Source: an uncultured Oscillospiraceae bacterium (GTDB lineage: Bacteria > Bacillota > Clostridia > Oscillospirales > Acutalibacteraceae). From it: a DNA stretch of 35,000 bases. Position numbers and translations under genes: made by a program. Where the stretch lies: NCBI GenBank assembly GCA_905192745.1, contig CAJJLZ010000025.1:1-35000 (forward strand), given 5' to 3'. Positions within the stretch are counted from its first letter, which is position 1. Each line of letters starts with the position of its first letter. The notes beneath the pieces were generated by a model that was given only the letters and a program-made list of their open reading frames with translations, had not been told where the DNA came from and did no database searches. Below, piece after piece: positions 21,330 to 28,612 of the stretch.

Positions 21330-21358
21330 ATTATAAGACATCCACCGAACAAGTTCAA
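21330..21358 (-). promoter_or_regulatory. Promoter of the Smr-pyrE unit
   Basis: On the minus strand TTGAAC (21353-21358) and TATAAT (21330-21335) are 17 bases apart; start near 21323, 24 bases before the Smr start codon. Back to back with the plus-strand promoter at 21386-21413. Confidence 0.75.
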
Positions 21359-21385
21359 GCAGGAAAAGGCGGCTTTCCTCCGGCG

Positions 21386-21413
21386 TTGACTTTTTTTCCG
21401 TCCGGGATATAAT
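21386..21413 (+). promoter_or_regulatory. Promoter of the YwlG-like gene
   Basis: TTGACT (21386-21391) and TATAAT (21408-21413) are separated by 16 bases. Start near 21420, giving a leader of about 80 bases before the gene at 21502. Confidence 0.75.
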
Positions 21414-21501
21414 AAATCCAGTTACCGCTTATTGCTCCCCCCGGCGTCTCATTGGCGCCGAAAAGACAACACCCCGCGAATTCAGGAAAGGATGACCCTG
21501 T

Positions 21502-22053
21502 ATGTTTGAGGGAATTACCCGTCAGGCCGAAGCCGCCGTCACCGAACTGATCGAAGCCGCCGGGCTGCGGCCCGGCCAGCTGCTGGTAGTGGGCTGTTCC
21601 TCCAGCGAGATGACCGGTCACCGGATCGGCACCGATTCCAGCCGGGAAGCGGCCGCCGCCCTTCTCGCCGGATTGTATCCGCCGGTCAAAGCGCACGGCC
21701 TGTTCCTCGCCGCCCAGTGCTGCGAGCATCTCAACCGCGCCCTGATTGTGGAGCGGGAGGCCGCTGAGCGGTATGGGCTGGAGATCGTGAACGTCGTTCC
21801 CCAGCCGAAAGCGGGCGGCTCCTTCGCCACCGCCGTATACGCCGCCATGAACGATCCGGTTGCCGTGGAGGAAATCCGCGCCCACGCCGGGATGGATATC
21901 GGCGGAACCCTGATCGGGATGCATCTGCGGCGGGTGGCGGTACCGGTGCGGTTATCCGTTGACCGGATCGGGGAAGCCCCCCTGCTCTGCGCCCGCACCC
22001 GCCCGAAATACATCGGCGGCGAACGGGCCTGCTATCGGGAGGATTTGCTGTAA
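21502..22053 (+). CDS. TIGR01440/UPF0340 (YwlG-like) family protein
   Basis: 183 residues, matching the family length (Bacillus subtilis YwlG about 180). Family landmarks are the N-terminal LLVVGCSSSEMTGHRIGTDSS (about 27-47), FLAAQCCEHLNRALIVE (68-84), VNVVPQPKAGGSFATAVYA (95-113) and GMDIGGTLIGMHLR near residue 135. The biochemical role of this conserved Firmicute family is not established. Start ATG at 21502 follows GGAAAGGATGACCCTGT. Single-gene unit, divergent from Smr and convergent with the DUF2461 gene. Confidence 0.9.
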   Translation: MFEGITRQAEAAVTELIEAAGLRPGQLLVVGCSSSEMTGHRIGTDSSREAAAALLAGLYPPVKAHGLFLAAQCCEHLNRALIVEREAAERYGLEIVNVVPQPKAGGSFATAVYAAMNDPVAVEEIRAHAGMDIGGTLIGMHLRRVAVPVRLSVDRIGEAPLLCARTRPKYIGGERACYREDLL

Positions 22054-22164
22054 TTCTCCCGTTTATCGCTTTTATTGTTTTTATCGCAAACACAAAACCC
22101 CTTTTTTCCGCCATATCGCCCGTATAAACGGCGCGGCGGCAAAGGGAAAAACGGCTCCGGACAG

Positions 22165-22204
22165 AAAGCCGGCTGCGGTCGTCCATGACCCGCAGCCGGC
22201 TTTT
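22165..22204. terminator. Bidirectional terminator between YwlG-like and DUF2461 genes
   Basis: A perfect 14-bp stem (AAAGCCGGCTGCGG 22165-22178 with 22190-22203) and a TTTT on the plus side lie between convergent genes ending at 22053 and 22219. The upstream part, 22054-22164, is AT-rich and holds nothing else that I can support. Confidence 0.8.
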
Positions 22205-22218
22205 GCTTATCCGGTTTT

Positions 22219-22911
22219 TCAGATTTCCCGGCTGAGAAGCTCCCGCTCCGTTGCCCCCATCAGCAGCCGGTAGAGCGGCGCAAGGGTACGGAACGCTTTC
22301 TTCAGCGTATCCGTCAGGGAAGCGCTGCCAAAAAAAGCGGGATCCGGTTCAAATTTCACAACGCTCACCGTCTTGCGGTTGGCCAGCCCGTCCAGCAAGG
22401 GCGGCAGCCCCTGTTTTTTGGGGCGGGCATACCGGTCGCCCTCCACGGCAAAGCCCGCGTCGGCCGCCGCCTTCACCGCTTTCAGAAACGCCTGCGGCTT
22501 ATCGTCGATTTCCGCCCGCAGCGCCTGCATCAGGCCCGGCGGGCACCAGCGGAAGCCCAGTCCATAGGTGCTGCCGTTCAGGGAAAAATCCATGAAAAAG
22601 CCGGGAGCGCACTCATACGCCTTTTTGTCCCGCATCAAAGCAATCCACATATTTTCCCGATACAGGGACTTATCATGGGTATACCGGTTATCCCGCCGCA
22701 CCCGGCTGACCGCGCCGTTTCGGTTAGGGTCGATCAGAATTTTCGGATCGATCTCCTGCGCGGTGTCTCCCAGCTCGGCCAACAGCTCCCGCAGCGGCTG
22801 TACGACCTCCTGCTGAATCCGTGGTTTATGCTCCTCATAAAACGCCTTGCTGTTTTCAAACCGGTTCTGGGCCAACAGCCACATGGCGTCCTGTGTGATT
22901 CCTGTAAACAT
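22219..22911 (-). CDS. DUF2461 (TIGR02453) family protein
   Basis: 230 residues, a typical length for this conserved family of unknown function. The N-terminal FTGITQDAMWLLAQNRFENSKAFYEEHKP, the NRNGAVSRVRRDNRYTHDKSLYRENMW region with its R-x-x-R-D-x-R-Y-x-x-D-K pattern, and GFFMDFSLNGSTYGLGFRW are characteristic. The frame extends 76 codons upstream through a hairpin element. I chose the Met at 22911, spaced 9-10 bases from GGGAGGA; one three codons earlier abuts that site. It is transcribed from promoter-hairpin copy 3 and faces away from cobU. Confidence 0.85.
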   Translation of the reverse strand: MFTGITQDAMWLLAQNRFENSKAFYEEHKPRIQQEVVQPLRELLAELGDTAQEIDPKILIDPNRNGAVSRVRRDNRYTHDKSLYRENMWIALMRDKKAYECAPGFFMDFSLNGSTYGLGFRWCPPGLMQALRAEIDDKPQAFLKAVKAAADAGFAVEGDRYARPKKQGLPPLLDGLANRKTVSVVKFEPDPAFFGSASLTDTLKKAFRTLAPLYRLLMGATERELLSREI

Positions 22912-22935
22912 TTTCCGCATTCCTCCCTTGGCCCT

Positions 22936-23020
22936 GTTGCGCCGCCGAAAGCTGTACCGGCGTTCTCCGGCGGCGCAACGAAAAACGCTGTCGCGTTTTT
23001 CCCTGATTGACATTATAGCA
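22936..23020 (-). repeat. Promoter-hairpin element, copy 3 (upstream of DUF2461 gene)
   Basis: On the minus strand: extended -10 TGCTATAAT (23012-23020), 10 bases ending TCAGG, 9-bp hairpin GAAAAACGC-GACA-GCGTTTTTC (22980-22988 with 22993-23001), then a perfect 12-bp GC-rich inverted repeat GTTGCGCCGCCG (22936-22947 with 22968-22979) around a 20-base loop. It ends 9 bases before the GGGAGGA ribosome binding site, so nearly the whole leader is structured. The first hairpin is identical to copy 2. The remaining gap to cobU, 23021-23291, holds the cobU promoter and leader. Confidence 0.75.
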
Positions 23021-23121
23021 TAGCAATGCGGCGGGAGAAAAGGGAAGTTAGGATGTTGTGCGAATTTTGTCAGAAGCAAGCGGGGAATCTTAATTTTTCT
23101 GTAAGAATCCACGGTTGGGGG

Positions 23122-23150
23122 TGGACAAGTCCCGTTCAACCCGGTATACT
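23122..23150 (+). promoter_or_regulatory. cobU promoter
   Basis: TGGACA (23122-23127) and TATACT (23145-23150) are separated by 17 bases. Start near 23157, which leaves a leader of about 135 bases before the cobU start at 23292. Divergent from promoter-hairpin copy 3. Confidence 0.6.
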
Positions 23151-23201
23151 GAATCTATAACAGAAAAGGAAATCCGATTCTATATCTGGAAGATACCGGT
23201 G

Positions 23202-23238
23202 CAAAGGGCGGAAGGCCGTTTCCGGGCCTTTCGCTTTG
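23202..23238 (+). other. Hairpin in the cobU leader
   Basis: CAAAG (23202-23206), a GG bulge and CGGAAGGCC (23209-23217) pair with GGCCTTTCG-CTTTG (23225-23238), giving 14 bp with one G-U pair. No T-run follows. The leader lacks the conserved core of known cobalamin riboswitches, so I name it only as structure. Confidence 0.45.
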
Positions 23239-23291
23239 TATTGCTCGAAGAACCGGACCGGCAACCATCCGGCGGAAAGGCGGCAAATTTG

Positions 23292-23858
23292 ATGGCACAG
23301 CGCATTCTCATCACCGGCGGGGTACGCAGCGGAAAAAGCCGGGCGGCGGAACAGCGGCTCGCTCAGAGCGGGCAGGTGCTGTATATCGCCACCGCCCGCT
23401 GTCTCGACAAAGAGATGGAGCGCCGCATTCAGCTTCATCAACAGTCCCGCCCCGCCCACTGGACGACGGCGGAGGCCAGCCGGCATCTCTCCGCCGTACT
23501 GGAAGAGCATCCCGACGGCGACGTGCTGCTCGACTGTGTTTCCAACATGGTGACCAACCTAATGCTGGACGCGGAACCGGATTACGAGCCGCTTTCCAAC
23601 GCCCGGGTGGAGGAGATTGAGGCCATGATCGGCCGGGAATTCGACGAACTGATGGACACGCTGGAGTTACAGGACCGCCGGGCGGTTCTGGTGACCAACG
23701 AGGTCGGGTGCAGTCTGGTCTCGCCTTACCGGATGGGGCGGGTGTTCGCCGACATCCTCGGGCGGCTGAATCAGCGGCTCGCCGCCCGCTGCGACGAAGT
23801 ATGCCTGATGGCCTGCGGCCTTCCTCTGACTCTGAAACCGCCCCGGAATCCCGATTGA
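23292..23858 (+). CDS. cobU: Adenosylcobinamide kinase/adenosylcobinamide-phosphate guanylyltransferase
   Basis: 188 residues. This bifunctional enzyme phosphorylates adenosylcobinamide and then attaches GMP, activating it for lower-ligand assembly of cobalamin. The P-loop ITGGVRSGKS (7-16), YIATAR (31-36), the guanylated-His region RIQLHQQSRPAHWTTAE (45-61, likely acceptor His49), DCVSNMVTNL (81-90), VTNEVGCSLV (134-143) and RLNQRLAARCDEVCLMACGLP (158-178) match CobU/CobP. The frame opens much earlier, but the Met at 23292 begins the family domain; the site GGAAAGG is rather far upstream. No other cobalamin gene is near, which fits salvage or a scattered pathway. 46 bases before the MoxR gene, so possibly co-transcribed. 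Confidence 0.93.
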   Translation: MAQRILITGGVRSGKSRAAEQRLAQSGQVLYIATARCLDKEMERRIQLHQQSRPAHWTTAEASRHLSAVLEEHPDGDVLLDCVSNMVTNLMLDAEPDYEPLSNARVEEIEAMIGREFDELMDTLELQDRRAVLVTNEVGCSLVSPYRMGRVFADILGRLNQRLAARCDEVCLMACGLPLTLKPPRNPD

Positions 23859-23904
23859 TTTTTTACTATTCTATACCAGACACAATGGGAGGGACCTTCT
23901 ATCC

Positions 23905-24852
23905 ATGGACCAGAGTAAAACCGTTTCCCAGCTCCGCGCGATCCGCGAAAACATCCGCCGGGTGATCGTAGGAAAGGACGAGGTGATCGACCTGCTGCTG
24001 ATTACCATGCTCAGCGCCGGCCACGTCCTGATCGAAGACATTCCCGGAACCGGCAAGACCACGCTGGCTTCGGCGCTCGCCGCTTCGCTGGGCTGTTCCT
24101 TCCGCCGTATCCAGTTTACTCCCGACGTACTGCCCTCCGACATCACCGGTTTCACGATGTTCAACATCAAGACCGGGGAGCAGGAGCTGCATCCCGGCAG
24201 TGTAATGCATCAGGTAGTGCTGGCGGACGAAATCAACCGTACCAGCCCCAAAACCCAGTCCGCCCTGTTGGAGGTCATGCAGGAAAACCAAGTGACCATC
24301 GACGGCGTTACCTATGCCGCCCCCGCTCCCTTTATGGTGCTTGCCACCCAGAACCCGGTGGAGATGGCCGGCACCTATCCCCTGCCGGAAGCGCAGCTCG
24401 ACCGTTTTCTGATGTGTGTGTCGATGGGATACCCTTCCCACGAAGAGGAAATGCGGATTCTGGAAAACCACCGCGCCCGTCAGGGAGTGGAAACGCTGCA
24501 GGCTATCGTCTCCGACAGGGACGTTCTGCGGATGCAGGGGGAACTGGAAACCATCCTCTGCGCGCCGCCTGTCGCGGATTATATCGTGTCCCTCACCGAA
24601 GCGACCCGGCGGCTGGACGACGTGCTGGTGGGGGTCAGCCCCCGCGGCTCCATCGCGCTGATGCAGGCCGCGAAGGGCTGTGCGCTGTTGTCCGGCAGGC
24701 CGTACGTTCTGCCGGACGACGTGCAGAAAATGGCCGCGCCCGTGCTTTGCCACCGCTTGATTATGCGGGCCCGCGCGGGGGTTCGCAAGCAGACTCCCCG
24801 CGCCGTGATTGACGCCGTACTGCGCTCCGTCCCGGTGCCCGCCGTCCGATGA
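23905..24852 (+). CDS. MoxR-family AAA+ ATPase
   Basis: 315 residues. MoxR ATPases act as chaperone-like machines that mature or activate partner proteins, usually a von Willebrand A-type or DUF58 partner encoded next door. Walker A IPGTGKTT (46-53), Walker B VVLADEIN (104-111), the MoxR segment TSPKTQSALLEVMQE (113-127) and sensor 1 LATQNPVE are clear. The C-terminal lid domain has SPRGSIALMQAAK. Start at 23905 behind GGGAGGG. Its last four bases (ATGA) are the start of the DUF58 gene, so the two are translationally coupled. Confidence 0.95.
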   Translation: MDQSKTVSQLRAIRENIRRVIVGKDEVIDLLLITMLSAGHVLIEDIPGTGKTTLASALAASLGCSFRRIQFTPDVLPSDITGFTMFNIKTGEQELHPGSVMHQVVLADEINRTSPKTQSALLEVMQENQVTIDGVTYAAPAPFMVLATQNPVEMAGTYPLPEAQLDRFLMCVSMGYPSHEEEMRILENHRARQGVETLQAIVSDRDVLRMQGELETILCAPPVADYIVSLTEATRRLDDVLVGVSPRGSIALMQAAKGCALLSGRPYVLPDDVQKMAAPVLCHRLIMRARAGVRKQTPRAVIDAVLRSVPVPAVR

Positions 24853-26024
24853 CAACGCGGGGCGGCATCGCTTTCGGCCTGTTTGCGCTGCTTCTGCTGG
24901 CAGGGCTTGCCACCGGCATCAGCGAAATATTTGCCGCCGCCTTTATGGCGGGGTTTCTGCTGGCGTTCGCTCTGGCTTCGTCCATCGCGGGCGTTTTTGT
25001 GCTGCGTATCCGGCAATCGGTCGGTTCTACCGCCATGGTGAGGGGAAACGATACGGAAGCGGCGGTCGCGTTTTCCGGCTTCCCCATCCTCCCCGTCGTC
25101 GTATATGTGACCATGGATTCGCCGGACGGGATATCCCGCCGGTACGCCTCTTTTTTATGGGGGAACCGCCGCCCCGAACTGCGGCAGCCGCTTTCCTGCC
25201 CTCATCGGGGGCTTTGGCCGGCCGGAATCTCCAGACTGCGCTGCGGGGATCTGTTCGGCTTCTTCCGTCTGCCCTTTCCCCGGGCCCGGCGTCCGGAAGC
25301 ACAGCCCCCTCTGGTAATTTATCCCGAGCTGTATGTGATTCCGGGCCAGCCGCCCGTTCCGCCGCCCAGTCTGGAATATTCCGAAAAGAATCCGGTGACC
25401 GCCGATCAGGGGGACTCGTTTTCAGACACCCGTTTGTACCGCAGCGGCGACCCGCTCAAGCGAATTCACTGGAAACTTTCTATCCGGACGCGGGAACTCC
25501 ATACCCGTCAGTATGAGATGTCGGTGGACCAGACCGTGCTCATTCTGCTGGACAACAGCCGATGGGAAAAGGACGGCGAACAGGAGGAAACCGCTCTGGG
25601 TTATGCCGATATGGCGTCCGAGTGCGCCGCCGCGCTGGTGTATTACTATCTGGGAAGCGGCCACGCCGTCCGCCTTCTCTGGGAGAACGGCGGGATCGAC
25701 GTGCTGAGCCGGGAGGATTTTGAAGAAGCCTATACCCTGCTCGCCAGTCTGGAATTCCGCGCCGAACGGCCGCTGGCCGACTGGATGCCGGAGGCGCTGG
25801 GCGATCTTGGCCGGATTTGCGCCCTGTATGGGATTACGCGGGAACCCCAGCCGGAAATTCTGGATTGTCTGATTGGGGTTCCTTCTCCCCGCCGTCCCGC
25901 CGTGCTGATCTGCTCCGCTTCGGAGGAGCTCGCCGCTGACGGCGAAGCCGTGGCCGAGGGTCTGCGGGTCCTGCCGGTTTCCGCGCCCCGCGATATACTG
26001 GAACGACTGGGGGGCTGGCAATGA
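24849..26024 (+). CDS. DUF58 domain protein
   Basis: 391 residues. Two N-terminal membrane helices (about 7-25 and 30-52) anchor a soluble domain with the DUF58 signature YRSGDPLKRIHWKLSIRT (197-214). A VLILLDNSRWE segment follows (230-240) that resembles the metal-site start of a von Willebrand A-like fold. DUF58 proteins accompany MoxR ATPases and transglutaminase-like membrane proteins in many bacteria; their biochemical role is unclear. 4-base overlaps with both the MoxR gene before and the transglutaminase gene after argue for one coupled unit. Confidence 0.92.
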   Translation: MTTRGGIAFGLFALLLLAGLATGISEIFAAAFMAGFLLAFALASSIAGVFVLRIRQSVGSTAMVRGNDTEAAVAFSGFPILPVVVYVTMDSPDGISRRYASFLWGNRRPELRQPLSCPHRGLWPAGISRLRCGDLFGFFRLPFPRARRPEAQPPLVIYPELYVIPGQPPVPPPSLEYSEKNPVTADQGDSFSDTRLYRSGDPLKRIHWKLSIRTRELHTRQYEMSVDQTVLILLDNSRWEKDGEQEETALGYADMASECAAALVYYYLGSGHAVRLLWENGGIDVLSREDFEEAYTLLASLEFRAERPLADWMPEALGDLGRICALYGITREPQPEILDCLIGVPSPRRPAVLICSASEELAADGEAVAEGLRVLPVSAPRDILERLGGWQ

Positions 26025-28450
26025 AGGAATACGCCTTCTCCGGTTCTTCCGGCCGTTCTTGTCGTCCCGCCCGCGCCGAAGCTCTCGCCCCCGAAATACG
26101 ACGGAAGGAAAACCGGCGGTCCCTGCCGATGGACGCCCTTTGCTGCTGGCTGATTACCGTGGGCGTATTGCTGGCGATGCGGCAGCTTTTCCGGTTTGAA
26201 AACCCGATGGCGGCCATTTTTCTCCGGGCGACGGTCATCACCGCCCTGTTCGTCCTTTTGACGCGGCGCTGGTGGATTCCGCCGGCCGCGGCGGGCGGCG
26301 TTTCCCTGCTGCTGCTTCTGACCGGGACGGCGGCGCCGGCCGTCGATTTTCTTCGGGGCCTGTTTGCATGGTGGCTGGACCAGTTCCCGCGGATTTCCTC
26401 CTATAATACGCCCGGAAATATCGAACTGGTACAATGGATCATCACCCTCGCGGTGTGCAGCGCGGTGTTCCTTCTGATTCGGCGGGCCGCTCTCTTTACC
26501 CCCCTGGCGGTGCTGGCCGTTATCCTGATCGCGGTGATCTATTTAAACGGCTTCCGGCAGAATCATACCGCCCTCCTCTTTTTGTTCGCCGGCACCTGCC
26601 CTTACCTTACCCGCAGCCTCTCCCGAAAGCTGAACCGGCGGACAAACGGGCGTTCCGGTTCTTCGCGGCGGATGCTTCTGGCCTCCCTCGCTTTCTGCGC
26701 GGCCGGTTCTCTGCTGGTTTCGGCGGTGGTACCGTCGGACGCTTCCGTCTGGAAAAATCCAACGCTGGCAACCGCGCTGGATTCCGTCCGCCGCACGCTG
26801 AAAGGGGAAAAAACGCTCCCCCTCAGCAACGCGCCGTTCACCCTGAAAAGTTCCGGCCTTCAGCCGAACGCCGATCGGCTGGGCGGAAACCTGAGCCTCA
26901 GCCATGAACCGGTGATGCGGGTCCGGGCCGACGCTCCCGCCATGATGAAGGGCATGGTATACGGAATCTACACCGGCAAAGGCTGGGAAGCGGGTTCCAC
27001 ACAGGACTATCTGCTTCAGGACGCGATGTATGCGTCCGGCGCCGAGGCGGCTTCCAGCCGGGAGGCTTTTGAGGATACCTTCGACGTACTCCGTCCCCGG
27101 GACAAGTGGGGCTCCAATCCGCTGGCCGACGCAATGCCCCTTTCCCTTGCCGAAGTCACCCTGTTTCCCGGCGGGTACTCCCTGTATTTCGGCGACCGGA
27201 TCACCGAAATCTCCTCGGATGTCCAATCCTCCTATCTGTTATTCAACACCCGCTCGGAGGTTTTCTCCCGCACCTGCCTTCCGGAAAAATACGGGTATCG
27301 CTTCGTCTACCGCCGGTTTGACCGGCAGAACGCCGGTCTGGCGGACCAGATCGAAGCGCTCGAACGGGACGGGGTACGGGACGATGCTTTCGGACGGGCG
27401 GCGGCCGATTACCTGCAGCTTCCGGACAATCTGCCGTCCTCGGTGGCCGCCAAGGCGCAGGAAATTGCGGGCGGTCTGGCCTCTCCCTATCGGCAGATGG
27501 AACAGCTCGAGGCGTATCTCAGCACCCGGTACACCTACACCCTGACCCCGGGCAACGTACCGCGGAACCGGGATTTTGTGGAGTATTTTCTGGAATCCGG
27601 CGAGGGATACTGCGTCTATTTCGCCTCCGCGATGACGGTGATGGCCCGCACGCTCGGCGTACCGGCACGTTTTGTGATCGGCTATGGCCTTGAAGCGTCG
27701 GAAACCGACTGGATGGCCTATGCCGACAACGCCCATGCCTGGGTGGAATGCTATATTCTCGGGGTGGGCTGGATTCCCTTCGATCCCACGGCCGGGTCCT
27801 CCTACCGCGCGCCGGAAGCGCCGGATACCGTGCAGCCCACCGCGCCCACCCTTTCTTCCGCCCGGCCTTCCGGAACGATGACGGCTCCTTCCGCGGCGTC
27901 CGCCGCCGCGACGACCCTGCCGTCCGGCGTTTCATCCGCCGCCGGTCAGGGGACGGCCCCCGTACCGGGCGGGACCGCCGGCGGTGGACTGTGGCTGATC
28001 CTGCTCGCTGCGGCGGCCGTCATCCTCCTGTCGGCCCTGACCATTCTGCGCCTGCAGCGAAAACGGCACGCCTTTGACCTTGCGGTGCTGCGGGCCCGTC
28101 AGCCGGACGCCGGGGCATGTGCGGATACGGTTTACACCGATCTTCTCCGCCAGCTCCGCCTGCTTGGGTTTGAGCCCCTGCCGGCGGAAACCATGCGCCG
28201 GTTTGGGGAACGGGCGGCGGACACCCTCTCTGTCCCGGCGGCGGAAAACGCGGGCGGATCGGAGGGCGGGCCGACGGAAACGCTGTTGCGGGAGGCGTTC
28301 GGCATCGTCATGGACTGGCGGTACGGCGAGCAAACGCCCGCCGAGGAAGATCTGGAACGGTTGGTCCATGTCCATGAACGGCTGGAATCGCTGGTTCGCC
28401 AAAAGCTGGGAGGATTTCTCTATTTTCTCCGCCGGCGGCTGTTCTGGTAA
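26021..28450 (+). CDS. Membrane transglutaminase-like protein
   Basis: 809 residues. The N-terminal third holds several membrane helices (about residues 40-55, 63-82, 92-110, 137-155, 160-176, 183-200, 218-237). A large extracytoplasmic domain follows with a papain-like transglutaminase core: Cys531 in GEGYCVYFAS, His572 in NAHAWVECY and Asp588 in WIPFDPTAG, the full catalytic triad. After it comes a Thr/Ser/Pro/Ala-rich linker (about 600-655), a last membrane helix (about 656-678) and a cytoplasmic DUF4129-like tail. Such proteins may act as proteases or crosslinkers at the cell surface; the substrate is unknown. Last gene of the cobU/MoxR unit, ended by a strong terminator. Confidence 0.92.
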   Translation: MKEYAFSGSSGRSCRPARAEALAPEIRRKENRRSLPMDALCCWLITVGVLLAMRQLFRFENPMAAIFLRATVITALFVLLTRRWWIPPAAAGGVSLLLLLTGTAAPAVDFLRGLFAWWLDQFPRISSYNTPGNIELVQWIITLAVCSAVFLLIRRAALFTPLAVLAVILIAVIYLNGFRQNHTALLFLFAGTCPYLTRSLSRKLNRRTNGRSGSSRRMLLASLAFCAAGSLLVSAVVPSDASVWKNPTLATALDSVRRTLKGEKTLPLSNAPFTLKSSGLQPNADRLGGNLSLSHEPVMRVRADAPAMMKGMVYGIYTGKGWEAGSTQDYLLQDAMYASGAEAASSREAFEDTFDVLRPRDKWGSNPLADAMPLSLAEVTLFPGGYSLYFGDRITEISSDVQSSYLLFNTRSEVFSRTCLPEKYGYRFVYRRFDRQNAGLADQIEALERDGVRDDAFGRAAADYLQLPDNLPSSVAAKAQEIAGGLASPYRQMEQLEAYLSTRYTYTLTPGNVPRNRDFVEYFLESGEGYCVYFASAMTVMARTLGVPARFVIGYGLEASETDWMAYADNAHAWVECYILGVGWIPFDPTAGSSYRAPEAPDTVQPTAPTLSSARPSGTMTAPSAASAAATTLPSGVSSAAGQGTAPVPGGTAGGGLWLILLAAAAVILLSALTILRLQRKRHAFDLAVLRARQPDAGACADTVYTDLLRQLRLLGFEPLPAETMRRFGERAADTLSVPAAENAGGSEGGPTETLLREAFGIVMDWRYGEQTPAEEDLERLVHVHERLESLVRQKLGGFLYFLRRRLFW

Positions 28451-28505
28451 TTCGGCGTCAGGCTGGAATTTTCTTCGCATTTTTCGTTTATTTGTGATAT
28501 ACTAA

Positions 28506-28541
28506 GCGGGAACGGCAGGGCCGTTCCCGCTTTTTCTTCTT
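28506..28541 (+). terminator. Terminator of the MoxR-DUF58-transglutaminase unit
   Basis: A perfect 11-bp stem GCGGGAACGGC (28506-28516) with 28520-28530, loop AGG, followed by TTTTTCTTCTTT. Confidence 0.92.
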
Positions 28542-28555
28542 TGGCACGGTCAATA

Positions 28556-28575
28556 AACCGGCTGATTTTCCGGTT
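28556..28575. other. Inverted repeat upstream of nadE
   Basis: AACCGG (28556-28561) and CCGGTT (28570-28575) flank 8 bases, immediately upstream of a TATACT -10-like box (28583-28588) and 37 bases before nadE. It could be an operator for NAD-responsive control, but it matches no operator I recognise. The -35 position is poor. Confidence 0.35.
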
Positions 28576-28612
28576 GGTTCCCTATACTGTCAATTTGTTG
28601 GAGGATTGAAAT

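Noticed and set aside
23157..23291. Cobalamin riboswitch in the cobU leader
   Set aside because: The conserved core elements of class I and II cobalamin riboswitches are not present and the leader is short.
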